Below are positions 10,476-23,337 of a DNA stretch of 51,845 bases, one piece after another. Position 1 is the stretch's first letter; each line of letters begins with the position of its first letter. The DNA is taken from NCBI GenBank assembly GCA_015680685.1, contig MNCI01003070.1:897840-949684 (forward strand), in the 5' to 3' direction. The notes under the pieces were generated by a model. That model ran no database searches, was not told where the DNA came from, and saw only the letters and a program-made list of their open reading frames with translations. Position numbers and translations under genes: made by a program. The DNA is from Gnetum montanum. Taxonomy: Eukaryota; Streptophyta; Gnetopsida; Gnetales; Gnetaceae.

Positions 10476-12902
10476 ATGTCTTCTTCTCATAGGAGCCTAT
10501 CTCTGCCCAGGGCAAATTAGGTGCCTCAGCAATACCAGGTGGTATATGCTTATCCTACCAAACTTCACCTTTATCTTACACCAAGATGAAATGTTGCGAT
10601 GGCGCAACATGGAAGGCAACCTTGTGTTACCACCTATTTGATCTGTTCCAGTGATGCTCCAACTAATGCTTACATGACATGGGCTTCAACATCTTCACGA
10701 AGAGTACGAGATGTGAGATCTTGATTCAAGGGATTATCATCCCACTGAAGCACAAAGGTTAAGGATTGTCAGCTAGAGCACCAACATGAGCTTGTGAAGA
10801 GCAAGGGGTCAAACACTTTTCCACCTTCACTTGGCCCATTAGATGGAGGTGACAACTTCTTTGGTGATTTTCCTCTATTCAACCAGAATGTATTAGTAAT
10901 CTTATATTGATTAGTAATCCACAATATAAAGGGGGCCCTTAACAAGAATGTGCAATCCACAATTCATAATTCGGGTTCTAGTCAAAATGGATCCAATGAC
11001 AAAAATGGATCTGGTGGTTCAAGTCATAATAAGGGGGAAAAAGGAGGTCATGATCACAATCATGGTCACGAGCATCAAAGGAAGGATGATAGATGTCAGT
11101 GCGGAGCAAGTTCTACTTCCTCTTCCCCCCATCATCATCTTCTTCATCATCTTGCTTAGATCATGGCCGTAGAGCGCATAACCATGATGGAGGTGACTAA
11201 TGGGACCATAACAACAAAAGGGACCATCGGGATGGTCACAACCGAAGGCATGGACAATCTAGGGAGACCCACTACCATGAAAGAGGGGTTAGTAGAGAAC
11301 ATCGTAGGCACCATCATCATGGCCTTGATGAACCTCTACTTGCCACTCGGAGCACGTTAAACATTGCAGAGGCCGTGAGGATTCCAACAAGGCACATAAA
11401 GGAGAGCAAAATAAAGAGGCTGGACATGAACAACATTCCTCGGTTTGAGGGAGGCTACAATGCTAATCTGAAAAATCATCTCCAGGCCTTCCAAGATGCA
11501 TGTGCCTTATAGAATATTGACAATGACTGGTAGAAGTTGAAATTATTTCCAAGAACATTCATAAAGGAAGCAGAAAATTGGTGCCGATCCTTAGAGCCAG
11601 AATCAATCAGGCAATGGAGTACGATGTTGGAACTGTTCAATGACAAATATCAAATGTACCTCTAAGTATCCAATTTGAGGAAGCAAATCCAAGGGTGGAA
11701 ACAAGGAAACCATGAGCCCTTGGATGCTGTCATTAGCCGATACTATTCTCTATTGCATAGGTGTCCTAGCCATGGATACTCTTAGCTTGATCAACTTTGC
11801 CATATCATAGATGGGTTGTAATCTGAAACAAGGAAGACCCTTGGCATCTATGCCCAAGGGAGATTGACAAAGTTAAGCATCTTTCAGATCCAAAAGTTAA
11901 TTGAGCAAGTAGCCAAGGAGGAAGGAGAATTGAAAAAGCGAGAAAGTGCATAGGAATACAATAGGGACCCTTCTATTCACAAAAGGAAGGTTCGATTTTG
12001 TGACAGTGAGGATGAATTAACCAATGATGAGGTGGCTAATCAGAAAACCTTGCCACTCCAAAAATTGCAATTTGAAATCATGGCTAAGGTTGAATAATTA
12101 TGGGACTCCATGGACAATAGGTTTTAGGCTATCTTAAAAAGAGTCCAAGGAGCAAAGTGGTAAGCGTGAGCACCAAAGACGTAAGGAAGCTGAATGTGCC
12201 ATATCCAAGGGTAAGGGTAAGATGGCTATGATAGAGATAGTTGTGAATAGTGACTTAGATTATGATGGTGGGTGTGACATCTGCCAGTATGAACATCCTA
12301 AGGGATGTTTCCCAATTGTGTCACACTTGCAGGAATCTAGGATATATGTCTTACATCCATGACTTGCACAAAGGCAAACACCCAAAAAATTTCCTTATCC
12401 ACAAGGCAACTCTTGATAGTTCAACCAACCATAGCAATACTATCCAAGTGGAACTCCACCACAACCCTACAAATTGTATTAGTAATGGTAGTAGCCACAA
12501 TCATGGGTGATGACACCTCCAAGACAACAGTACCATTACCAGTAGCCAGATCCCTATGGTTACTATGTTTAGCAACCTACATCTCCACAGGGACTCTTCT
12601 GGTCATGTTGCCACTTACCAACCTCACCACTACCCTCCTGAAGTATACCAAAAACCCTACCCAAGGAGGGATGTCACATACTATCCTCATGCTCCTCCTA
12701 TCCCTACACCTACTCCTCCATCTCTTACATAGCTATCACCTACTCCATCCATGCAAGGTGAGTTACGTACCCAACCACAGCAAAGAAACACTACGAGGAC
12801 AGCTAATCTATAACCGGTTAATCCACCAAGTGGGTCAGAACCATGAACAAAGAAAAGAGCCTTCTTCTAACCTCGTAGTCCACCAAGCCCTCATACACAT
12901 CA
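10476..12902 (+). pseudogene. E1 gag
   Basis: The start at 10476 (MSSSHRS) is chosen because E3 has a matching MSSHR start at 49904 and E2 an equivalent at 36685. The order is a poorly conserved N-terminus, a Ser/His-rich stretch (10950-11160), the main gag domain from about 11426 (MNNIPRFEGGYN through WSTMLELFNDKY, about 11605-11650), a basic coiled segment, a zinc knuckle near 12273 (CDICQYEHPKGC) and a Pro/Gln/Tyr-rich tail. Gag would form the particle and bind RNA. Stops include TAG at 11510 and 11531, where E3 has Gln, and frameshifts separate the knuckle from the main domain. Confidence 0.75.
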
Positions 12903-13487
12903 ATGGTTGGTAATCCTACTCCTCGACCTTCCTCTATCTCACCTTTATCCGAGTCCCCTTTAAACCAAAATCCCTCTCAAATCCATACTGTAATGTTGAC
13001 CCATGCTTTATCTAATTGGATTTTAGTTGGTAACCTACCCAAGAAGTTAGCTGATCCTTGGCATCCCCTAGTATATTTGCAAATTGCTGGGAATGAGCCT
13101 TGTAAAGTTCTTTTTGACTCTAGTTCCAGTGTTAATCTAATCTTGCATGAAATGTACACGATGTGGAACCTTCCTCCCTTGAAGAAGAGCAACATCTGGT
13201 TAGAACTAGCGGACCAGTCCATCACTATTCCATTGGGACTGGTAGAGGACATCGTAACCACTGTTTGTGGGTGGTCATATCCCACCGACTTCCTAGTAAT
13301 CAAGGTGGAGAACTACAAGGGGGACTTCCCAATTATTATGGGAAAGATGTGGTTAAGTATAGTTGATGTCCAAATGGACATTAGAAATCTTTCCTTGGAG
13401 ATATCTAAAGTAAATGAATTTGGAAAGATCAAGAAGAAGAGCATTCCATGTATTGCATATAGTGATCCAGGGTGCCATTGTGTGTAG
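12903..13487 (+). pseudogene. E1 aspartic protease region
   Basis: An open stretch of 194 codons covers the end of gag and a retroviral-type aspartic protease. Flap and core motifs are recognisable (LADQSITIPLGLVEDIVTTV, then 'DFPIIMGKMWL'). The catalytic triplet, D-S/T-G in the family, reads D-S-S at about residue 72 (FDSSSS), so activity is unlikely. E3 keeps D-S-G at the matching place. The reading frame is otherwise unusually open for this element. Confidence 0.75.
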
Positions 13488-13979
13488 AAGTTATGGTCAG
13501 TGAAGTGAACATCTATCTCTGCATGCAAGTAGTGTGCACCAGAAGCTGAAATCCAAAGATGTCTCTACGCAACAACCACAAAACAAGAAGGCACCCAGTG
13601 GCTGATAGCTAATTCTAGCAGTAGTACATTTTGCATGGAACCTATTGAGGGCCTAATATATGAACATGCTGCAAGTATGGATGATCTCGAGAAAGTTCAT
13701 TACCAGCTATTTGAAGGAGTAAATGATGAGATCAATTGAGGAGAGTTGGAGATTCTTGACAATTTTAAAGAATAACCTCTTGAATTAAAGACATTGTCGA
13801 CTAGAATGAAATATGTGTTTTTGAAAAATGCAAGGTTAATCATTATTAATGTCAAGCTTGCTGTAGAACAAAAGAAAATGTTGATGAAGGTTGTGGAAAA
13901 ATGGTCAACAACCTTTGCCTAGTTATATTTTGAGCTAATTGGTATAGATTTAAGAATATGCCAACACTGAATATACACT

Positions 13980-15500
13980 GGCCCTACTATTAAGCTGAAA
14001 TGACAGCCACAACGATGTTTTAATCCCAAATTAAAGTAGATTGTCAAAGAGGAGATTGAACAACTCCTCAAGGTAGGATTCATCTACCCTATCGCAGATA
14101 GTGAGTGGGCTAGTCCACTCGTGATCATGCCTAAGAAAGGAGACAAATGGTGGGTGTGCATCGAATTTTGGCTACTCAATATGGCAACTTTCAAAGATTA
14201 TTTTTCATTGTCTTTTGTTAACCAAATGCTAGACACTATTTCTAAGCACAATTATTATAGATTTTTGGATGGTTATAGTGGCTATAACCAAATCTAGATT
14301 GCACCAGAGGACTAGGCAAAGATGACTTTCACAAGTCCTTGGGGGACTTTTTCTTATCGTTAGATGTCATTTGGTCTATGTAATGTCCAAGCCACATTTA
14401 AATTATTAGTCCTTAGCATTTTCCAACAATAAATTAGTAGTAAGAAAGAAGTCTTCATGGATGACTTTTCTACCTATGGAGCTATGTTCAAGTGAGCCCT
14501 AGACCACCTTGAGCAGGTGTTGAGGAGATGTGTCGAAACAAACCTTTGGCTCAATTGGCAAAAGAGCCATCTTATGCTCTAGGAAGGCATACTCTTAGGG
14601 CAATGTATCTCAAAAGAAGGAATCGAGGTAAACCCTAAAAAAATAAGGGTCATCTAAGGAATAACCCATTAACCAGAAACAATTAAAGAAGTGTAGTTAT
14701 TCCTTGGTCATACTGGCTACTACCAACGTTTTATCAAGAATTTCTCCAAAATCGCCAAGCTATTGGTGGAATTAACAAAGAAGGATGCATCATTCATCTA
14801 GACCCCTACATGTGAAACAACATTTTAGCAACTGAAGCAGAAGCTTATTGAAACCCCAATTCTACAAGAACCTGATTGGTCCAGTCCATTTCATGTGATG
14901 ACTAATGCATCAAATTATGCTTTGGGGGTAGTGCTTACATAGTTGGATGATCAAAAACATACATATTACATTCATTGTGCAAGCCAAAGTATTATAGGTG
15001 CACAGCTAAACTACACCACCACAAAAAAGGAATTGATGGTAGTGGTGTTCACATTAGAAAAGTTTAGGCACTACAGGCTTGACTATAAAGTGTTTGTGCA
15101 CACAGATCATAATGCCATCTACTTTCTAAGCCCCCGTGTCATATGGTGGCTCATGATTTTGCAAGAGTTTAATCTCACAATGGTAGATCGAAAAGGTATG
15201 GAAAATGTGGTCACTAACCACCTATCATAGCTGAGATGGGATGACAAGGAGAAAGAGAGCCCCTTATCTGATTAATTCCCTGATGAATCTCTCCTTGCAG
15301 GGGCTATTAATGCATAAATTATTTATGAACCAAAATGGTACAACATCATCATCACTTATCTACTCAAGCAAGAATTGTCGTAAGGGTTGGACACTAGCAA
15401 GAAATAACAATTTCTTCACTAGGTCAAGCATTTCATGGAAATTAATGGGAACCTTTACAAAGTCTATCCCAATGGCCTGGTACACTGGTGTGCCCTTGAC
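13980..15500 (+). pseudogene. E1 reverse transcriptase and RNase H
   Basis: RT motifs appear in order: 'EEIEQLLK.GFIYPIADSEWASPLVI' (about 14050-14130), a decayed fingers motif, 'FLDGYSGYNQI' (about 14262), 'SFGLCN' (about 14367), the catalytic FMDD (about 14455), 'LNWQKSHLML' and 'YYQRFIKNFSKIAKLLVELT'. RNase H follows from about 14880 (PDWSSPFHVMTNASNYALG) through 'TTKKELMVVVFTLEKFRHY', 'HTDHNAI' and 'MILQEFNLTMVDRKG'. Intact, these convert the RNA to cDNA. There are more than a dozen in-frame stops, many TAG. Confidence 0.85.
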
Positions 15501-16683
15501 ATAAATCAACTGTGCATTCTCCAAGATGCTCACAAAGGTCCTTGTGGGGGCCATTATGCTAGGAGATGCACAACTATAAAAATTCTCATGACGAGATATT
15601 ACTAGCCAACAATTTTCAGGGATGCACACTAATTCATCAATGCTTGTGATCATTGTCAAAGGGATGGTGGAATGACAACTCGAATGGAGGGGCCATAGTA
15701 ATGGATTTAGCCTCTTGAGCCATTTGATATTTGGGGCATTGACTTTATTGGTCCCATCACACCTCATCAAATGGGAAGGCATATATAATAGTCACAGTTG
15801 ACTATTACACTAAATGGGCAAAAATAATAACTGTCATTGATTGTACATCCACTACTGCTGCTCGGTTTGTACAAAAAAATATCATTAATAGGTTTAGTAT
15901 GCCTCGTGCATTAATTTCTAATAATGGAACTCATTTTATAGGTGCCACTTTCCAAAAACTTATGCAGCACTTGGGGGTTAAGCATAAACTCACAACACCT
16001 TATCACCCTCAAGCCAATGGCCAAGCTGAGGTCACTAATTGGGAGATAACAAAAATTCTAATGTGCACCATTAGCAAATACTGAAGGGACTGGAGCACCA
16101 AATTAAATGATGCCCTTTAGGCCTATCGCTCTATATGGAAGCTTCCCATAGGTTACTCTTCCTATGAGCTCATGTACGGAAAACTACCAATACTGCCCAT
16201 CCAATTTGAGCTCTGTACACTCTCTATAGCCTATGACCTTGACCTGAATCTAAGTCTAGCACAGAAAGAACAATTAATGAACCGCAACTTACTAGACAAA
16301 AATTGGTTAATGGCCCTATCATCCAACAAAATGTGTAAGGCATTCAACAAGAAATGCTAGGACCTCAAAATAAGAAAAGTCAAGTTTCAACCAGGAGACA
16401 AGGTCCTCTACTGGAATCCTGCACATGTACCTCAACAAACCAAACTTCAAATGTTGTGGGAAGAACCTTACATTATTGATGAGACTTTTCCATCTTGGGC
16501 CATGATTATCTATAAACCTGATATATCAAATAAGAAACAATTAGTCAACACCCAACAATTGAAGCCTTTCCATGAGCCCAAGCTAACCAACTCAATTGAC
16601 ACCTCACCAGATGGACAACCACATTCAATATTTCATATCTTCCCCTTCCAACTTATTCATGGGGGAGATGGCCACCCATACTA
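15501..16683 (+). pseudogene. E1 integrase
   Basis: The order is an HHCC-like zinc segment (ILQDAHKGPCGGHYARR, then CDHCQRDGG at about 15640-15670), the core with 'FDIWGIDFIGPIT' (first catalytic Asp, about 15725), and an open segment 15899-16084 where the second catalytic site reads ISNNGTHF instead of ISDNGTHF. 'QANGQAE' (about 16010) supplies the Glu. The C-terminus has a degenerate GPY/F module (EPYIIDETFPSWAMIIY, about 16465) and no chromodomain, ending near 16681 in 'HGGDGHPY'. The Asp-to-Asn change would kill the enzyme. Confidence 0.85.
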
Positions 16684-18685
16684 ATACTTTTCATAGCTCC
16701 TCAATCTTTTGAATTTTTTTGTTTTACACATTCTTGGTTTTACACCTTTTTATTTTTTAGGTTATTAATCTTTTCTAAATTTTTGTTTTACACCATCGTT
16801 AGTATATTTGATATTTATTGCATACTCTTATACCTTATTCTATATTTTCTTGTGTTTGGTGTGTGTCTCTACTCTTTTTGCTAATAAGATGTCAGGTACA
16901 ATGGTAATGTGCTACTCGATGATGGTATGTTTTATTTGTAATTTGATTGTTGATGTTTGGTTTCTAACTTTGAATGTCGTCACTAATGACTAGGACATGG
17001 TTTCTTTTCATATAATAAGCAGTGAGTCCACATCATCCACCCATCTACATACTCTATGGTTTTCCTTGTTTTGGAAATGTGCAGTCCCTTTTTCATTAAT
17101 GCAATCTTAATAAATTGGTGACTTGTGTAGTTTTCAAAATTGGAAAGGAATCAAAGGTTTGGATAGGGTGTGACTTTAAAGGGATGTGGTATTCTTTGTA
17201 CTTTTTTGTTTTCCTATGTGTGGAAGTGTTCTTGTGAGGTTCTCACTATTGTGTATCATACCACAATAGGAAGTCAAATAAGTCCTTGCATCGTGTGGTC
17301 CTCATCAAGAGAAAGAGAGAGAGAGAGATAGAGAGAGAGAGAAGAAGATGATGATGATGAAGGTTTAAAGCATACCCCTTGGACAAAATAAATGTGAAAA
17401 TGCATGGGTCTTTGCATGGTGTCGTTCCTATTCAAATAAAAGAAGAAGAAGGGAATTCAAAGCACACCCCATAGACCAAATAAAAGGGCTACAAGCATTG
17501 GTTGTGAGACTTATCTTATCTCATCTAACTAAGGTCCTTTCTTACTTCCTACTTTCTCTCCAATTTGGAATGGTGGTTGATTCATGGGAGAATTCTTGTG
17601 TCTTAGGGGATGGACTAGTCTTAGAATGTTAATGCAAAGTCACTGAAAGTGGTTGGTTTTGGTCTGGACTGAGGATGGATCCTACCAAGTTATTTGATCA
17701 CAAACTCCACAAGGGACTTCATGTGACCATAATTAGGAACTCCATTCCATTCTCTCTTCCATCCATTTGTGCTTTTCATGTCTCACCTCACTGTTGGTTT
17801 CATGTTGTGATTCAATGTTTTGGTTTGATGTGTCAGGTTTCTTAGTCAATTACTTCTGGGTTTTTGTACTTAACTTTCCGTAACTATTAATCATCCATGG
17901 TGCCCATGAACTCCTTAGTTTGAAGTTATGCAAGGGCATCAAAGGCCTATGCCTACTTTGGGGAGGATCCACTTGCATATCCTTTGGTTTTGTTAAGTTA
18001 AGTTAATTAACTTAGACATTGTTACATTTGAATTCTTTTTATTTAACCCATCCATGTCATCCAATTGTACACATCTTCAGAACTATTTTTAGTGAATCCT
18101 TCTTTTTATTATTCTGAATTTCTATACCTTCTTTCCAGTATTCCTTGTGTTAAGCTTTTTCTGAATTTTATGGACCACTTCTCTTACTTAACCCATTTTT
18201 TAGCCTTTCCACTAACATTATCAAGCAACCAATCTACCACAATCACAACTTAGAAAAAATCACTAACGAGGAAAGGTATTCAACCGCAATGTGTTACACT
18301 ATATATACTAATCCTTGATTTTGTTGTGATTGCAATGGGAAACATGAACTAGAAGTGGGACTATCTTCACCGAAGAGGATGCAACAATATCACTTATGGG
18401 AGATTGTCCATGACTATTGGATCTTTTTTGCCTCTCCCTCATTCTTCTATTGCCAAGATGGGTTGGATGTCCATTCGATCCAAGGGCGTTCTTTCCTATT
18501 GTCATGAACATCCAATTTTGTACACAATTGTAATGTTGTATCCATGAGCACTTCTATATTTTTTTATTTTCTTTGTGGCACTTTGCATGTTAGTTGAATA
18601 GTCAACACCTCCTAATATATTTTGTAAAGTACTTGTTCCTCTTCTTTTGTACTTAAGGACAAGTTTTCATTCAGTTGTGGGGGTA
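16684..18685 (+). other. E1 long 3' non-coding region and polypurine tract
   Basis: No conserved ORF is present. Shared landmarks with E2 and E3 are TTTTGTTTTACAC units (16720-16795), 'agtgagtccacatcatccaccc', a GA/GAT microsatellite (17308-17366), two 'aaagca.acccc' stretches about 90 bp apart (17370, 17461), the 'gtcactgaaagtggttgg' block (17640) and the 'ctttggggaggatccac' block (17959-17975). A TATATATA is at 18300-18307. The tract TCAGTTGTGGGGGTA (18671-18685) abuts the 3' LTR and is the plus-strand primer site. The aORF module of E3 is absent. Confidence 0.75.
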
Positions 18686-19547
18686 TGATGAATTATGTTT
18701 TTCATAAGCTCTAATATTGAAGTAGCTACGATATTAGGTACAAGATATCAAGTACACGATATCGTGGCTCAAGATGCAATATCATGCATTTCATATTGCA
18801 GGGTTATTCCCAGGTCTATAAATACAACCCCCAGGCGCATGATTGAGAGTAGTTTTTGGCAGTCAAGTAGCGAAACTCATGCATTTTGTTCATTTGAGAG
18901 TTTGAATATTTTGAAGTGCCCATAGTAGGAGGTCTAAGTGTGATTGAATCTTTATTTAAGCATTGATGTACCTAAACAACCCATTATGTTGGCAATAAAG
19001 ACGAGCTCTTTGATTCATCCTTGTAGCACTTGAGACTTTCTTTCTTACACATTTATATATATTGTGATTTCATGTAGTTTATATTAATGTTATTCATGTA
19101 GTAATTAATTTTGATTAATTAAGCAACCGATTAAAAGCACAACCCCTTCGAGCATACGTGTAACACTTGGTAGCTCAGAAACGGTTAGCGTTTGACAACC
19201 CAACAATATTTATATGAAGTTTAGGATGTGTTCAAAAAGTTGGGACAATTACCTGTGTTAGGCTAGATTAGACAACAGTATACTTAACACTTAGTTACTC
19301 TCACTTTTATTCCTATTTTAGGTGATTAGTTTATAAAACAAAAAATAATAAAAATCTTATGCCTTAGTTGCACTTAACCATACACTTGCATTTCACAAGT
19401 GAGACTAGGAAGACAACAAACGGACAAAACAAACTCACTATTTAGCTCTAGTGTACTTGGTAATTAAATTCTATGGAATTCAACCAGATCACGCGTTAAC
19501 GCCTATGATTTGTATGGTTGGGCATAGGGGTACCTCACCACTCATCA
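18686..19547 (+). repeat. E1 3' LTR
   Basis: Homologous throughout to 9437-10307, with TATA box TATAAATA at 18817-18824 and AATAAA at 18994-18999. Small indels give 862 bp. Its right flank ACCCT pairs with GCCCT on the left. Confidence 0.9.
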
Positions 19548-22174
19548 ACCCTACAATGGTTTCCACCATCAAGGTTGTGAAATGGTCCGTGCAGTACCTA
19601 GGCTTCACACATCTCACAAAGTGACTACCATCACTTATTGATTGGGTTGCTTGTTTATTCATATTATCTAAACTAACTATATCCACAATAATGCCCAACT
19701 GTAAGGACACACAAACCCCCCTCAAAGAAATAAGGATCACTCACATACATGAGCTCAACTAAACTACTTCAGTAGTTATATTTGTTAGTACCTTAATAAG
19801 TAACTCAGAAAACATAGAAACCATAAGCACACTACCTACATTACTACATTATATACATTATGTTTATATGCATGTGTTAATAAAGAAGATGCCAACCCTA
19901 TATTATGTCCTGATCACAATCAAAAAAGTACTAGGATCAAAACTAGATGATGAGCAATGACTTGTTGTCTATTATATAACCTAGTTGTATACATGAATCA
20001 TTGCATTTTTGTATTGGAATGTAGGAATGGTTAGAGTCTTAGAGTCATATAACTTATTGTTAGCTTAGTGAGCACCTGTGATGGCATAGCTTTTATGTCT
20101 ATGCATTTGGTGATAAAAAGAAAAGAACATGCCATGACTATTAGTGGAAAGTCATGATTGTGTTTATATAATAATATAACTAGTGCACTTCTATAGACAT
20201 GAAGTAAGTTATTCATGTAATTGCTAAGAAAGAGTGGAATTAAATATCTAGCTGAAGAATAGGCAAGTATTGGGCAAGGTGAATGTTACACCCTCAAATT
20301 TAGCTTAATTTCCTTAGTTAATTTCTCTTAATTTTCTTGATTATTGTTATCTTAATTACTTATTTTATCATTAATTTTTTAATTAACTTAGAACCCAAAC
20401 AAACAAACACACTTGAGCATTATGCTTCTCTAATCATTACATCAATTATAACAAAAGGAAGGGATCAGGGAGGCATCATTATGGGGAAATCAAACTTGAC
20501 CCTTATACAACATGGATGTACGTATTACAAAATTATAGAAAATCTCTAAGAAAATTTAGATTCTTCAATATTTAGCCATTATGTTGCACTAATTACATCA
20601 TCCTCCTACCTCCAACACTTACACTAGCTTCATCTCTATGTAGCGACATGTAGGAAGAGTTGACACTCTCCAAGTAGTCATATCCATCTTCTTGTCCTTT
20701 TCAAGGCATAATTGGAGTGGGCCATCATAGTTGCTTCAAACTATTAGATCATATTAAAAAATTAACTAGCAAAGGATAGACTTATCACACATGAGGTATC
20801 TAGTCTAATGTTAAGTCAAGCCAATAATGAAATTTCAAATCTTGCTTTGCTACCCCAACTCTTGCTATAAAAGATAATAGCAAATAGCCAAGCCTACCTA
20901 AAATCTCTTCATCATCAGACATCCTAAAACATCCTCATCATTAGTTTGTCTCCAATGGTAGTAATCAGTGATTATGCTTCCAAGTAACCTTACCAAGCTT
21001 GCAATAGTCTTGTGGCCTAAGAAAGAAGTTCTCAAATCCTAGATTGCATGATAGGGGCCACTACAACCACCTTTATTGCTTTTTTCCAGCAACGTAATCT
21101 ACTAACCATAGCCCAAAGCCTAATTTTACTTTTCTTCTATACTAACTAGGTCTAAGTCTCATCTAGGAGTACATGCACATACCAACTTCCAAAGCACCTA
21201 ACTCATCCTTACCTATGCCTCATACCACGTTGAGACTAACCATTGCTAATTTGTTACTTAGCCTTGTATGTGTCCCATACCATGCTAAGAGTATTTGTTG
21301 CTATTGAGGTTATGTTGCTTATATCTTTTGTAGCTTTTGCCATATCTAAATCAACCACTATCCTTCAAGATCTAACAACTAAGGTAACTCTAGCAACCAT
21401 AAGACTTAGAAAAGGTATTAACAAGAATTATTAGCATTAGACCTAAGAAGGAATTTAAAACAAATAACAAATCTACTAACTTCTCGAAATGACAAGATAT
21501 TTTCTATTGACAAACAAGCCTCTCAGGATCTAAAATGCAAAGCACCAATAAGCTTAAGATAGAAGAAGACATGAATGGAAAATGATGGTTGAGAGAGGAA
21601 CCCACACTACTTATAAAGGCCAAATCATAAATATCCATACTTGGCTTTTAGAATATTCTAACTTAAGACCTAGTAATCAACCTGCACCATGTGATAGATT
21701 CAAGATAAATATAAACATCATCTTTAGTAGGGCCCATATCCATTCAACCTATCCTTATCTAGAGACAACAAGGCTAGAATCATAACATATCAATTAAAAT
21801 GCAAGGAAATAAAATCTCATATTAACTAAAAATATAAGGAAGTGAGACTTGTTAAATAGAAATCATGTTAGTAGGATCTCAAGCCAATTCAACTAATAAT
21901 TAAGTCTCATGTGTGGTTAAACTATTAATGAAGGGTCATGCCAATAAAGATAATAATTATGCAATTAAAATATAAAATACTTGTAGAAGTGAAAGTGCAA
22001 AGTCTCATATCTAACATCATCACAAAGAAGTAAGACTCATTAAAAGAAAATCATAGTGTAGTTACTCCTTCTACATCTAGTTTATTAGATCCAATGTGTT
22101 GTAAATAAAATTGTCTTTTGTCTTCCACATTAGTCCATATTTGTGTTAAAACCTTTTGCTTGACTAGTTGGTGA

Positions 22175-22291
22175 ATATGCTTAGGATATTACTACATGTC
22201 ATCCCAAGAGATATTCCATTTTCTTGACCATTTCATCCCTTGAAAATAGAATATCTCTTAGGAGGATGTGCAGCAAAAATCCTAAGCATAT
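22175..22291. repeat. Imperfect inverted repeat, about 50-bp arms, 18-bp loop
   Basis: Arms 22175-22223 and 22242-22291 pair over about 42 of 50 positions. Outer (ATATGCTTAGGAT) and inner (AAGAGATATTC, ATTTTC) blocks are perfect and the middle is bulged. It could be a MITE remnant or a miRNA-precursor-like hairpin. No flanking target duplication is obvious. Confidence 0.6.
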
Positions 22292-23337
22292 TATAGCCAA
22301 GGCATATAGCTAAGAGGATTATTTAGGTACCCCAAGGAATATAGCCAATAAAATTGTTTAAAAGAATTTAAGAATAATATAATGGTGTCATATTAGTATA
22401 CCCTTAGGATTGAACCTATAACACCCTTATTAATTATTTATAAAATATCCTATAAATAACTAATAGAGATGCTACAAAACCCAAGGATCCAATTTTAACC
22501 TTGATTTACTAACTCAAAAGGAAGCAACAAAATGGATAAAAATTATTAACTAGATGCATAAATATACTAAAGCAATATAGTGTAATAAAATTTTATAATC
22601 CTCATATATATAATTAAATAAAATTTATTTAATGAAAAAGAAGAATTGTGCAGCCACAAAACTATAGATGTTGAAAAATTCCACTAGTTACCTTATTAGA
22701 AGGTGTGTAAAATAATGATCCTAACAAATTAAATAATTAAATTTATAACAATCATAACTAATAACATCCAAAAATAAAGTTATTCATGTTTGAAGTTTAT
22801 CAAATTAAATAAATAAAGTAAAATAATAAAAAAAAATTAATATCTAATACATAATATTAAATTTCCCTAAACATATTATGCACACTGAAATGAAAAATGT
22901 TCCTTGCAATCTCATAGTCCTAATGACATAGATGGAAAATTCATATCTATCATAGTTTATTGTCTATTCATAAAAATAGGTACATAGCTCAAATATCCAA
23001 AAAGTGTAAAATGTTTCTATTTTACAAAGATACAAAAAATACAAAAATTATTTTTCAAATTCAGAAGTTCTATTTTGTATAGAATTGATCCATCTTTCAT
23101 TCCATGTCTCTCTTCTAGAGATTCCCTGCCTACTCTAGGCTCTCTGAATCAAAATGTAGGAGTGAGAACTCGTCAAATAAGAAAGGTTATTATATTTCCC
23201 TCTTCATGAAGCATAAAAGTTCATGTCCAAAAGTCTTAGGTTATTAGCTAGACAAGATTTCTAATAAAATATTCAAAAAATATTTTAGGGTCTAGAAATG
23301 TCACAAATTTTCCAAAAGATTCAAAAGAAATCTAAAA

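Larger units (their letters stand above)
9437..19547 (+). mobile_element. E1: near-complete Athila-like Ty3/Gypsy LTR retrotransposon, decayed
   Basis: It measures 10,111 bp. LTRs of 871 bp (9437-10307) and 862 bp (18686-19547) both start TGATGAA and end CTCATCA. Flanks GCCCT (9432-9436) and ACCCT (19548-19552) fit a 5-bp target duplication with one change. Internal order is primer-binding site, gag, protease, RT, RNase H, integrase, long 3' non-coding region, polypurine tract. Domain order with integrase last is Ty3/Gypsy. The tRNA-Asp-type primer site, the absence of a chromodomain and RT motifs such as LNWQKSHLML point to the Athila side. LTRs are visibly diverged and all domains carry stops, so the copy is old and immobile. 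Confidence 0.9.

Noticed and set aside
20284-20880. Old unrelated solo LTR beginning TGTTACACCC
   Set aside because: A plausible start and a TATA-like box are present, but no matching end, partner LTR or target duplication could be found.
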